This document shows positions 11,020 to 21,700 of a stretch of DNA of 64,000 nucleotides, one piece after another. Location: the NCBI RefSeq assembly GCF_002251755.1, contig NZ_NOXT01000125.1, forward strand, positions 62,001-126,000, written 5' to 3'. The DNA comes from Sandarakinorhabdus cyanobacteriorum (lineage in GTDB: Bacteria; Pseudomonadota; Alphaproteobacteria; Sphingomonadales; Sphingomonadaceae). Each line of letters starts with the position of its first letter. Within the stretch, counting starts at the first letter, position 1. The notes below the pieces were generated by a model. The model had not been told where the DNA came from. It searched no databases and was given only the letters and a program-made list of their open reading frames with translations. The position numbers were made by a program, and so were the translations under genes.

Positions 11020-12185
11020 ACGCGCCAGGGCGGGAACCGCCGATCCTCACCAGCATGATAAAGGCAGATGCTGTTTCCGGCCGGATCGCGCAGCCGGGCC
11101 TCGCGCCAGCGCCAATCCTCGTCGCGCGGCAATTGTTCAAACCCAAGCCCCGCCGCCTGCAATTCGGCCACCCAGGCATCCAGCCGCAATGATTCCAGAT
11201 AGATGGTGGCACCGCCCACCGCCGCGCCATCAGCGTGGATGGACAAGGTGACGCCATTGCCTGCCTCGAACCTTGCATAGCCATTGTCGGGGCTGTCCAC
11301 GATCTGGCACAGCCCCAGCAGCCGGTAAAAGGCGACCGACGCGGCATAATCGCGGGCTGCCACGGTGATCTGGTTCAGCACCGGGGCCGGCGCCGTCCCA
11401 TCATTGATCACCGCCTGGTGCCCCATCGGGCCATGGCCCGCCCCCAGGCCGGGGGCCGACAACATGGCCAGCCGCACAAAGGCCCGCGCCCGCGCCACCG
11501 CATCCGGCAGCGCCAGCCCCTGCCCCAGCCCGCAGGCCAGCGCCGCCGACAGGGTGCAGCCGGTGCCATGGGTGCTGCCACTGGCAATGCGTGCGCCGCT
11601 GAAGGCCTGGTGGCCATGGCGCGTCACCAGCCAGTCGGTCAGCTCATCACCGTCCAGATGGCCCCCTTTTGCGAGCACGGCGCGCGGCCCAGCGTTCAAA
11701 AGTTCCTGCGCTGCCAACAACATGTCGGCCGCATCCGCCACCTCGGTTTCGGTCAGCGCCTCCAGCTCCGGCGCATTGGGGGTGATCACGCTGGCCAGCG
11801 GCAACAGGCGCTGCATCAGCGCCCACACCGCCTCCTCCTCGATCAGGGCGGCGCCGCCCTTGGCGATCATCACCGGATCCAGCACGATCGGCACCGTCAC
11901 GCCGGCCAGGGCATCGGCCACGGCCGTGATCACCGCCTCGCTGCCCAACATGCCGATCTTGATCGCATCCACGCCAATATCATTGATGCAGGCGCGGATC
12001 TGGCCGGCAACGATCTCCGGTGGCACCCCGTGCACGGCGGTCACGCCACGCGTGTTCTGCACCGTGACCGCCGTCACCGCCGTCATGGCAAAGCCACCCA
12101 GCGCTGTGATCGTCTTGATATCGGCCTGGATTCCAGCGCCGCCACCACTGTCGGACCCAGCGATGCAGAGGATTCTAGCGACCAT
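11016..12185 (-). CDS. thiD: ThiD (HMP/HMP-P kinase) fused to a C-terminal VOC (glyoxalase-fold) domain
   Basis: The N-terminal 265 residues are hydroxymethylpyrimidine (phosphate) kinase of thiamine synthesis. Evidence is the ribokinase-like [19 protein letters not shown] near residues 7-25, [10 protein letters not shown], and the anion-hole motif [16 protein letters not shown]. About residue 269 a separate vicinal-oxygen-chelate domain of about 120 residues begins ([20 protein letters not shown] to [11 protein letters not shown]). Normal ThiD ends near 265 residues, so this is a true in-frame fusion. The VOC part could be a binding or resistance domain. The start at 12185 overlaps the end of the DUF1272 gene by 11 bases. 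The first enzyme activity is secure; the role of the second domain is unknown. Confidence 0.92.
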   Translation of the reverse strand: MVARILCIAGSDSGGGAGIQADIKTITALGGFAMTAVTAVTVQNTRGVTAVHGVPPEIVAGQIRACINDIGVDAIKIGMLGSEAVITAVADALAGVTVPIVLDPVMIAKGGAALIEEEAVWALMQRLLPLASVITPNAPELEALTETEVADAADMLLAAQELLNAGPRAVLAKGGHLDGDELTDWLVTRHGHQAFSGARIASGSTHGTGCTLSAALACGLGQGLALPDAVARARAFVRLAMLSAPGLGAGHGPMGHQAVINDGTAPAPVLNQITVAARDYAASVAFYRLLGLCQIVDSPDNGYARFEAGNGVTLSIHADGAAVGGATIYLESLRLDAWVAELQAAGLGFEQLPRDEDWRWREARLRDPAGNSICLYHAGEDRRFPPWRV

Positions 12186-12402
12186 GCCTGCGCTCCAGCG
12201 ATGCCGGGAAACGCGCCAGCGCCGCCCCCACCCGCAACGGCCGCGGTTGCAGATCGCCACCGCAATTGGGGCAACGCCCGGCCAGCGGCCCGGCGGTGCA
12301 ATCCGCACAGAAGCTGCATTCAAACGAACAGATGCGGGCGCCCGCCTGATCCGGCGGCAAATCCACTCCGCAGCGTTCGCAATCCGGGCGCATCGCCAGC
12401 AT
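12175..12402 (-). CDS. DUF1272 cysteine-rich small protein
   Basis: This 75-residue protein matches the DUF1272 family. It begins [18 protein letters not shown] and has the Cys pattern CxxC ... CxxxCxxC ... CPNCGG, which suggests two zinc-binding knuckles. Its ATG at 12402 overlaps the glmM stop codon by one base (TGATG), so translation is coupled to glmM, and its end overlaps the thiD start. Family function is unknown. No membrane segment or signal peptide is visible. Confidence 0.88.
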   Translation of the reverse strand: MLAMRPDCERCGVDLPPDQAGARICSFECSFCADCTAGPLAGRCPNCGGDLQPRPLRVGAALARFPASLERRHGR

Positions 12403-13748
12403 CAGGCCGCCGCCACCGCCGCACACACATCATCGACGACGCGGGCAACCAGCGCCTTGTCCTCGCCTTCGGCCATCACCCGGATCAAAGGCTCGGTGCC
12501 GCTCTTGCGGATCAGCAGGCGGCCGCTACCGGCCAGGGCGGCTCCGGCTGCGGCAATCGCAGCCTTCACCCCGGCCGTTTCCAGCGGCGCCCCGCCGTTG
12601 AAGCGGACATTCTTCAACAGCTGCGGCAGCGGATCAAAAAGGTGCAGCAACTCGCTCGCCGGCTTGCCCGTTGCCACCAGCGCGCTGAGCACCTGCAGCG
12701 CCGCCACCAGGCCATCGCCGGTGGTGGCATGATCGGACAGGATGATATGCCCCGATTGCTCGCCGCCCACGTTGCAGCCGCTTGTCCGCATCATTTCAAG
12801 CACATGGCGATCGCCCACCGCGGCGCGGTGCAGGGCCACGCCCCGGCCGGCCAGGAACCGTTCCAGCCCCAGGTTGGACATCACGGTCGCCACCAGCGCC
12901 CCGCCCTTCAGCGTGCCGGCCTCCGCCGCGCGAGAGGCGATCAGGGCCATCAGCTGGTCCCCATCGACCACCTGGCCGCGTTCATCCACCACGATCAACC
13001 GGTCAGCATCGCCATCCAGCGCGATCCCGATATCGGCGCCGCTTTCCAGCACCTTCAGCTGCAGCGCCTTGGGGTGGGTAGAGCCCACCTTGTCGTTGAT
13101 GTTGAAGCCATCGGGCGCCACGCCCATGGCAATCACCTCGGCGCCCAGTTCCCACAACGCCGCCGGCGCCACCTTGTAAGCGGCGCCATGGGCGCAATCG
13201 ATCACGATCTTCAGGCCATCCAGGCGCAGCTGTTCGGGAAAGGTCGCCTTGGCAAAATGGATATAGCGGCCTTGCGCATCGTCGATGCGCCGGGCCCGGC
13301 CGATGGCGCGCGGCTCGGCCAGCGCAATCTCCTCCTCCAGCAGCGCCTCGATCGCGGCCTCATCCTCGTCCGACAATTTGTATCCATCGGGGCCAAACAG
13401 CTTGATGCCATTGTCGTGGAACGGGTTGTGGCTGGCCGAAATCATCACGCCCAGATCGGCCCGCATCGACCGGGTGAGCATCGCCACCGCCGGGGTAGGC
13501 ATCGGGCCGAGCAGCGTCACATCCATGCCCACGCTGGTGAACCCGGCGGTCAGCGCCGATTCCATCATGTAGCCGGAAAGCCGCGTGTCCTTGCCGATCA
13601 CAACCCGGTGAATATGCTGGCCGCGCAGGAAATGCCGCGCCGCGGCCTGGCCCACCTTCATGGCGAGGGCCGCCGTCATCGGCGTCGTGTTGGTCAGGCC
13701 CCGGATCCCATCGGTGCCGAAATAGCGGCGGCTTTGCTTGGCTGTCAT
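12402..13748 (-). CDS. glmM: Phosphoglucosamine mutase
   Basis: This enzyme converts glucosamine-6-phosphate to glucosamine-1-phosphate for peptidoglycan and lipopolysaccharide precursors. The N-terminus [14 protein letters not shown], the phosphoserine loop [18 protein letters not shown] (active Ser about residue 103), the metal-binding [11 protein letters not shown], the sugar-binding GGEQSGHI and the phosphate-binding [15 protein letters not shown] are all present. Length (448) is standard. It heads a coupled operon with DUF1272, thiD-VOC and rnhB. The divergent aldo/keto reductase remnant starts only 47 bases away. Confidence 0.97.
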   Translation of the reverse strand: MTAKQSRRYFGTDGIRGLTNTTPMTAALAMKVGQAAARHFLRGQHIHRVVIGKDTRLSGYMMESALTAGFTSVGMDVTLLGPMPTPAVAMLTRSMRADLGVMISASHNPFHDNGIKLFGPDGYKLSDEDEAAIEALLEEEIALAEPRAIGRARRIDDAQGRYIHFAKATFPEQLRLDGLKIVIDCAHGAAYKVAPAALWELGAEVIAMGVAPDGFNINDKVGSTHPKALQLKVLESGADIGIALDGDADRLIVVDERGQVVDGDQLMALIASRAAEAGTLKGGALVATVMSNLGLERFLAGRGVALHRAAVGDRHVLEMMRTSGCNVGGEQSGHIILSDHATTGDGLVAALQVLSALVATGKPASELLHLFDPLPQLLKNVRFNGGAPLETAGVKAAIAAAGAALAGSGRLLIRKSGTEPLIRVMAEGEDKALVARVVDDVCAAVAAA

Positions 13749-13795
13749 GGCGACATGTCTTAGCGTGTGGCGCTGCCTATTGAAAGGGTTGCGCC

Positions 13796-14787
<992 letters not shown>

Positions 14788-14866
14788 GAACGTCGCTGGC
14801 GGAAATCGGCCATGGTCTTCGCCTGGCCTCTGGTCGCCTGCGCGGGCTGGGCGTATCGTTTCCGCC

Positions 14867-15472
14867 ATGCACGCCCCTGCCTCGCCAACCGTTCACGGCC
14901 TCGATTTCGATACGATGAACGCCGCCCGCCTGGCCCGCGATCCGGCCTATGACGGTATGTTCTTCATCGCGGTCAAGACCACCGGCATCTATTGCCGCCC
15001 GGTCTGCCGGGTGCGGCCGCCGCTCACCCGCAACATCAGCTTCTTTCCCAGCGCTGCCGCCGCCGAGCGCGCCGGATACCGCCCCTGCCTCAAATGCCGG
15101 CCGGAATCAGCGCCCTTCTGCCCGGCCTGGAACGGCACCCGCACCACGGTCGAGCGCGCGCTGAAACTCATCGATAGCGGCGCGCTGGATGGCGAGGGCA
15201 CGGTGGAGCAACTGGCGATGCGCTGCGGTGTCGGCGCCCGCCACCTCACCCGCCTGTTCCGCCAGCACATCGGCGCCTCCCCCATCGAAGTCGCCCAGAC
15301 CCGCCGGGTGCAGCGCGCCATGCAGATGATCGCCCACACCGCCCTGCCGATGACCGAGATTGCCCACGCCGCCGGCTTCGCTTCCCTGCGCCGTTTCAAC
15401 GAGGTGATCGCCGCCCGCTATGGCCGCTCCCCCACCGAGTTGCGCAAGGTGCGCCCGCACAACGTGACTTGA
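14867..15472 (+). CDS. AdaA-like methylphosphotriester-sensing transcriptional activator
   Basis: The first 85 residues are an Ada metal-binding domain: GIYCRPVCRVRPP and AGYRPCLKCRPES supply the four zinc Cys, one of which accepts methyl groups from damaged DNA in Ada. After a short linker come two AraC-type helix-turn-helix segments (VEQLAMRCGVGARHLTRLF and MTEIAHAAGFASLRRFNEV). The protein stops at 201 residues, so it lacks the O6-methylguanine methyltransferase domain of E. coli Ada and the AlkA domain found in other fusions. It resembles stand-alone AdaA. It presumably activates alkylation-repair genes elsewhere; none is adjacent. Confidence 0.9.
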   Translation: MHAPASPTVHGLDFDTMNAARLARDPAYDGMFFIAVKTTGIYCRPVCRVRPPLTRNISFFPSAAAAERAGYRPCLKCRPESAPFCPAWNGTRTTVERALKLIDSGALDGEGTVEQLAMRCGVGARHLTRLFRQHIGASPIEVAQTRRVQRAMQMIAHTALPMTEIAHAAGFASLRRFNEVIAARYGRSPTELRKVRPHNVT

Positions 15473-15505
15473 CCGCACCGCCCGTCAGCCACTAGGCCAA
15501 GCGCC

Positions 15506-15595
15506 GGACAGATGGCCGAGTGGTTTAAGGCAGCGGTCTTGAAAACCGCCGTGGGGGAAACCTCACCGTGGGTTCGAATCCCACTCTGTCCGCCA
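15506..15595 (+). tRNA. tRNA-Ser (anticodon UGA)
   Basis: The gene runs from GGACAGATGGCCGAG, through the anticodon stem GCGGT-CTTGAAA-ACCGC with TGA at 15540-15542, a long variable arm (GTGGGGGAAACCTCAC) and GGTTCGAATCC, to TCTGTCC-G-CCA. The acceptor arm pairs fully and the CCA end is encoded. The long variable arm marks a class II tRNA, and TGA reads UCA serine codons. It is convergent with the CHAT gene, whose stop codon starts three bases after the CCA. Confidence 0.98.
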
Positions 15596-15597
15596 GC

Positions 15598-18500
15598 CTA
15601 CTTGCCACTCGCCTGCCCCGATGGCAGCGACATCAGCGGCTTGGCGGCATCGCCCACAATCGCAAAGCCCGACCAATAATAGGGGTGCGAGGTTTCGGGC
15701 ACATCCATCATCCGCACCTGCGAACGGCGCAGCGCCTCGCCAACGCTGATGCGGCCAACATCGCTGAACAGGCCGGTGATCAGCGTGCGTGTGGCGTCAA
15801 AGGCATCGGGCACCGGCCAGTGGCTGGCAACAACGGCGCGGGCACCGGCGCCGACAAAGGCGCGAACCAGGCCGTCGAGCGCGAAATTGCCGCCGGTGGT
15901 GATGCCGGCCTCGCGCGTGGCCGATGCGGTGGCAGCGCCGGCAGTGTCACAGGCGGACAGGATGATCGTATCAGCGTCCAGGCTGAGGTCAAAAATCTCC
16001 CGGAACGACAGCAGCCCATCGGTGCCCGCCCCGCCAAAACTGGTGAGCAGCGCCGGGCGTGCCGGGCATTCCGGGCGCGGCGCTGTAACCAGCCCGTGGG
16101 TGGCAAAGTGCAACACCTTGTAATTGCGCAAATCCTTGCGGCCCATCATCGCCGTGTCGGTGAAATCGCCCTGCGTCTGCACGGCCGAGCCGGCCGATTT
16201 CAGCAGATCGGCGGCCAGCTTGAGTTCGGCCGGCGAGATCGGATGCGCCCATTCCGCCAGCGGCCAATCGCATTCGTCGCGGGGCGGCAGCGGTGTCATC
16301 GGGGCCGGTGGCGGCGGCACAAGGGCGGCAACGGCCATCACCGGCGATGATTTCTGGCCTTTGCCCTTGGGCGGGGCCGGCGGTGGCGGCGGTGGCAGCA
16401 CCGGCGGCAAGGCCTGTGCCGGGATCGCATTCTCGCCCAGCCCCAGATAGGCGTTGCTGGCGCGGCTGGCGGCCAGCTTGCGCACATCGATGAAGGCGCG
16501 CGGGCTGGTGGCGGTGGACACGATCCGGTCACGCCCCAGCCAGGCCAGGCCACGGGCATCAAAGGCATCGGCATTGGGATCATCCTGCCGCGCCTGATAG
16601 GCTGCCAGCCCCTCATCACCGCTCAGCATCAGGTTGAACGGCAATTGCAGCAGCGCCCCATCCGGTTCGACGATCAGGTGGCGGCTGGCCAGCACGGCCT
16701 TGTTGCCCGGGCCATCGGCCGGACCCATCACCAGCTGATAGAGCCGGCGCGCGGCGGCGGCATCAAACGGATAGGTGGTCGGCCGGCCATTTTCAAGCAC
16801 CACCACCGAATCCCGGATGGTCTTCACCAACTGTCCCAAGTCAGACGCCGTCGCCGCCACCTTGTGCACCGAGGCGCTGTCGCGCCCCACCACCAGCACA
16901 TAGGATTGTTCACCCAGAACAATCTGCTTCAGATAGGCTTCATCGCCCTTGAGCGCCTGTTGCAGGCTGGCCAGCGTGATGGCGCCGCCGGAAATGGAGC
17001 GGAAGCGCGGATATTCGGCCAGCCGGGCCAGCACGGCCGTCTGGTCACGGCCCAGCGTCGCGACCTTGTCGCGCAGCGCGGCAATCTGTTCCTGTTCCAG
17101 CGCATTGGGCGCTTCGACCTGCGCCAGCCGCTCCAGATCGGCCTGGGCCCGCACCAGATCGCGCGACAGGGTGATGGATTGGCGGAACAGGCCGGCCGCT
17201 TCGTCGCTGCCGCCCGACAGTTCGCGCGCCAGCACCGCCTGGGTCTGCGCCACACCCGGTCGCACCAGGATCTGGGCCGCATCAAAAAGATCAGACGCCG
17301 CCCCGGCATCGCCACGGCTGGCCAGCAGCGCCAGCCAGGGTTCCAGCAGCGGCCCCAGCACCTGCCCTGCCCCCGGCGTGTCGGGCGCCGCCTTGACCAC
17401 GGCGCGATACAGGGTTGCGGCCTGATCGGCCTGGCCCTGGCGGGCAAACAGGGCCGCCTGCCGCGCCTGCTGGGCGAGCAGCGCCGCCGATTGCGGCAAC
17501 TGGGCCGATGTGAGGGCCACGGCTTCGGCCATCGCAGCCAGCGCCGCCGGCCCCTGGCCATTGGCTTCGGCCACGCGTGACAATTCGCTGGCCACACCGG
17601 CGCGCAGCCACAGGATGGACAGCACCCGGCCACCGCGCACCTGGGACAGCGACCGCTGCGCGCCGGTCAGCGCAGCCTGGGCTTCGGCCAGATCGCCGCC
17701 GGCCGCGAGCGCCACGCCACGCAGATAGAGCGCCTGGCCGTCAAGGATGGTGGCGCGTTCCTCCGGCGACAGGATCGTGCTGCCGTACCCGAGTGCCCGC
17801 AGGGCATTGTCATCGGTCTTCAGCCGCTGCGCCAGCGGCACGTCGATATAGCCCTGGGCCAGGCGCGCCGTGTCGGTGGTGCCGATGTTGCCCGACACCG
17901 GCCGCGCCAGCGCCGCCAGCGCGGCTGCCGGCTTGCGCTGGTTCAACGCATGCTGGGCCAGCGCATTGCGCACCAGCCGGCTGGCGATCGGATCGCTGCC
18001 ATCCAGCACCTGGGTGGCACGGGCAAACAGGCGCTGGGCTTCGGCAAAGCGGCTGAGATTGGACTGTTGCAGGCCCTGGTTGGCAAGATATTCGGCGCTG
18101 CGCGTGAAACCGGCGGCCCCGCGCCGGCTGCGCTCCACCAGCAGGTCGAAAAACTCCGCCGCCTCGGCAAAGCTGGCGGCATTGTTGCGCAGATAGGCTT
18201 CGGCCAGCGCCTGCCCCGGTTCCAGATTGCCGGCCTGGATGCGGGCAAAGGCGGCCGGATCACCGGCTTCGGTCGCGGCCACTTCCACCGTGCCGGTCAC
18301 CGGCGCATCGGCGATCAGGCTCTTCAACCCCAGCTCGAGCGCCGAGCCATAGCCGGCCAGACCGTCGGCGATGAACAGCGTCTTGCCGCGCTGCAGCTGA
18401 TAGCGCACCCGGCCAAGCCCCTCGACCGTGCAACGGCTGACCATCGCGCCGGGCAGGCTGGCGAGATTTGCGGCAGCAGGGGCCGGGCAACCGGCCGACA

Positions 18501-18753
18501 GCGCCGGCGCGGCCCCGCGCAAGGCATAAAGCGAGCCCACCGGCTGGGCGGCATCTCGGCAAACGATGCGATAGGCCCGGTCGAACAGGCCGCGGGTCGC
18601 CGGATCGGCCACCTGCACCTGCGCCGTGCACAGCACACCGGCGGTCCCGATGCGGAAACTGTCGGCCAGGGCCAGGCTTTCGGCCTGTGCCGGCACGGCA
18701 AGTCCCAGGCTGGTGCCCAGCAGGAACGGCAGCATCGTCAACGGTTGGCGCAT
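15598..18753 (-). CDS. Secreted TPR-CHAT domain protease of the two-partner secretion operon
   Basis: CHAT domains are caspase/separase-like cysteine proteases. This 1,051-residue protein has a signal peptide (MRQPLTMLPFLLGTSLGLA... ending AQA), so it should be exported. An N-terminal domain is followed by an Ala-rich helical region (about residues 180-560) that looks like TPR repeats and then a coiled-coil segment. The C-terminal CHAT domain has the dyad in VLHFATHGL (His about 884) and IILSACDTAGA (Cys about 934). A proline-rich linker (VLPPPPPPAPPKGKG) interrupts the stretch before the His. The ATG at 18753 follows the stop of the giant exoprotein gene by two bases. Target and mode of activation are unknown. 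Confidence 0.88.
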   Translation of the reverse strand: MRQPLTMLPFLLGTSLGLAVPAQAESLALADSFRIGTAGVLCTAQVQVADPATRGLFDRAYRIVCRDAAQPVGSLYALRGAAPALSAGCPAPAAANLASLPGAMVSRCTVEGLGRVRYQLQRGKTLFIADGLAGYGSALELGLKSLIADAPVTGTVEVAATEAGDPAAFARIQAGNLEPGQALAEAYLRNNAASFAEAAEFFDLLVERSRRGAAGFTRSAEYLANQGLQQSNLSRFAEAQRLFARATQVLDGSDPIASRLVRNALAQHALNQRKPAAALAALARPVSGNIGTTDTARLAQGYIDVPLAQRLKTDDNALRALGYGSTILSPEERATILDGQALYLRGVALAAGGDLAEAQAALTGAQRSLSQVRGGRVLSILWLRAGVASELSRVAEANGQGPAALAAMAEAVALTSAQLPQSAALLAQQARQAALFARQGQADQAATLYRAVVKAAPDTPGAGQVLGPLLEPWLALLASRGDAGAASDLFDAAQILVRPGVAQTQAVLARELSGGSDEAAGLFRQSITLSRDLVRAQADLERLAQVEAPNALEQEQIAALRDKVATLGRDQTAVLARLAEYPRFRSISGGAITLASLQQALKGDEAYLKQIVLGEQSYVLVVGRDSASVHKVAATASDLGQLVKTIRDSVVVLENGRPTTYPFDAAAARRLYQLVMGPADGPGNKAVLASRHLIVEPDGALLQLPFNLMLSGDEGLAAYQARQDDPNADAFDARGLAWLGRDRIVSTATSPRAFIDVRKLAASRASNAYLGLGENAIPAQALPPVLPPPPPPAPPKGKGQKSSPVMAVAALVPPPPAPMTPLPPRDECDWPLAEWAHPISPAELKLAADLLKSAGSAVQTQGDFTDTAMMGRKDLRNYKVLHFATHGLVTAPRPECPARPALLTSFGGAGTDGLLSFREIFDLSLDADTIILSACDTAGAATASATREAGITTGGNFALDGLVRAFVGAGARAVVASHWPVPDAFDATRTLITGLFSDVGRISVGEALRRSQVRMMDVPETSHPYYWSGFAIVGDAAKPLMSLPSGQASGK

Positions 18754-18755
18754 CG

Positions 18756-21700
18756 TCACTTCAGCCCTCCCGGGCGGCGGATGCCGATTGGCATCATCTC
18801 TGGCCACAGGGATTGGTTGCCGCCGCTGGTCACCGGATCATTGCTGTCGGGGGCGGCGAACAGCGGGCTGAAATCGATCAGCCGCTGCAGCAGGATGATC
18901 GGCAGTTTTTCGGCCGCCTCCTGCGCCTCTTCGCGCTGTTCTTCCTCTTCCGGCGTCAGCGCCTCCACATTGTTGACCAGGCTCAGCACCGGTTGTTCGG
19001 TGCCTTCCGGCAACGTGCCGCGGCAGATGCCGCCGATGATGCAGAAGTTCACCGAGCTGCTGGTTGTCAGGATGCTGGTGCCGGGGCTGAACTGCACCTG
19101 TTCACGCGTGTCGCCGTTGGTTGCGAACGTGCCGTCGGCCAGGCGGATGCGGCCGTGGATCACCATGTCGAGCAGGCCCGCGGTGCCACCCTGGCCGGGG
19201 CTGTCGCCGCCACGGCTGACCGTGAAGCTGCTGGCGGTAAAGCCCGCGCGCTCCAGATCGGTGCCGCCATTCTGGATCAGCAACTGGTCCCGTGCGGTCA
19301 CGGCGATCGCGCCGGCGGCCAGCGTGCTGCCGGTGGCGCTTGCCGGCACCGCCTGCAGGGCCTCGTCGCGCGCTTCGCCCGAAAGCGTGCCCGCCGCCAG
19401 GCCATCCAGCGTCGCACTGTCGGCCACCCAGATGCGCGGCGCGCCAAGCGCCAATGTGCCGGTTGGGGCATCAGCGCTGGCGCCCAGCAGGATGGAGCCG
19501 GCGCCGCGCACCACCTCGATCCGGCCATTGGCAGTGAGCGCCAGGCGGTTGCTGGCGCCGGCCTGGGCCATGGTGACTGCACCCGCCACGCGGATATTGC
19601 CGCTGGCGCCAAAGCTGATGCCATCGCCGGTGCTGGCCGGCGCGATGGCAGGCAAGGCCAGCGTATCGAGCGTGAGATTGCCGCTGTTGATCGTCACGCT
19701 GATGCGGCTGGCGCGCAGCGCTGCGAACTCGCCATTCGACAGGCTGTAGGTGCCGGCGGTGGTGACACCATTGCCGCCCGCCACCAGCGCGGTGGCACCG
19801 CTGTCGGCCTGCAGGGCGACGCGGGTGGCCGTGCTGCCGCCGATGGCGGCATTCGGGCCGATCGCGATATTGCCGGAGGTGATCGACACATCGTTGGTGG
19901 CAATGCTGCCGTTCAACGTGGCATTGCCGGCCACCGATACCAGGGTGCTGGTCGGCGCCGTGATGGCCTGGGCGGTGAAGCTACCGGTGGCCGCCGCGAT
20001 GAAGCGGCCGGCGCTGGCCGGGCCGGTCAGTGTGATATCGCCCACCAGCCGCACCGGAGTGCTGGCCAACAGCGCCGCGAACTGCGGATTGCCGGCCTGA
20101 TCAAATGTGATCTGCGGCAATTGCGTGTGCGAGGCGATGTAGACGAAGCCATTGGCCGACGTGGTGAGCGCCCCGGCCGAAATGCCGCCGGTATCCAGCA
20201 GCACGATGCCGCCCGGCGCGCTGACATTGCCGGTGGTGACCCCCAGGGTGCCCGACAGGGTGGCGCTGCCCGAAACATCAATGTTGCCGGTGCGCACCAC
20301 ATCAGGGGAGACAACATAGACATTGCCCGCAGCGCCAGCCAGCGGCCGCACGCGGCCGGCATCGATGCCGCCGGTGGTGATGCTGCTGCCGGCGTTCAGG
20401 AACACCGAATCCGCTGCCGAAAGCCGGCCGGTGGCGATCAAACCATCGGCCGTGAGGCGGATATCATCCTCGGCACGCACATCGCCCAGGCGGATATTGC
20501 CGCCCTGCCCGGCCCGCCGCCGCGCCGTGAAGTTGAGCGTGCCGCCCACATTGACGGTGCCGGCGCTGATATCGCCTTCGGTGCTCAGCGTCAGGCCGCC
20601 ATCGGCGCTGATGTCGCCCAGCGCCAGATCCGATGTGGCGGCGATATCAAGGAAGCCAAGGCTGGTGGCATTGACGACATCCACCGCACTGCCCCGCACC
20701 CGCGCACCGGTGACGACATTGATGCCATCGCGGGCGCGGAACAGGCCGGCCGTGGTCGCTTCGAACAGGCCGGTGTTGATGCTGCCGCCGATGATCACGT
20801 CGCCCGGCACGGTGCCGGTGGCGGCGGCAAAGACCGCGCTGTAATCGGGCACACCGGCGGTGAAGCTGATCAGGCCGGACTGGGCAAAATCGCCCAGCCG
20901 GGTGCGGCCGGTGCCAGGCGTCGCAATCGCCGCCGTGGTGATGGTGCCGCCCGACAGCAGCACCAGATCACGCCCGCTGGTCAGCGCGCCGCTCGCCAGA
21001 TTGCCGCTTGCCACAAGGCCGATATCGCCAACGCTGGTGACCGTGCCGACAGTGACCGCGCCGCCCGATACGAAGGCATCGCCGCGCCCACCGGTGACCG
21101 GATTGGCGGTGACGCTGATGGCGCCGGTGGTGAGCGCGCCGCCCGCGATCAGGCTCATGCGTGCGGCGCTGCTGGCGCTGGCGAGGTTGAGCGCCGCATC
21201 GGTGGTGATGCGCAGCTCGCCCGTGCCGGCATTGACCGCGCCCAGCGCCGCGCTGGCGGTGGTGATGGCCACGCCGGAACCGGCCGTGATGGCCTGGCCG
21301 TTGAAGGCGCCAGTGGCCGCCGCGATGAAGCGGCCGGTGCTGGCCGGGCCGGTCAGCGTGATATCGCCCACCAGTCGCACCGGGGTGCTGGCCAGCAGCG
21401 CGGCAAACTGCGGATTGCCGGCCTGATCGAAGGTGATCTGCGGCAGCTGGTCGTGCGCGGCGATATAGATGAAGCCATTGGCCGCGGTGGTGAGCGCACC
21501 GGCGGTGATGCCGCCGGTATCGAGCAGCACGATGCCGCCCGGCGCCGTCACATTGCCGGTGGCAACGCCCAGCGTGCCCGACAGGATGGCGCTGCCGGCA
21601 ACTGTGATGTTCCCGGTCTGCACCAGCGCCGGCGAGGTGATGGACAGGTTGCCCGCCGCGCCCGCCAGCGGTTGCACCGTGCCGGCATCGATGGCGCCGG

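Noticed and set aside
18756-19500. A contact-dependent inhibition toxin at the exoprotein C-terminus
   Set aside because: No VENN-type motif, no variable toxin domain and no small immunity gene follow. The next gene is the large CHAT protease.
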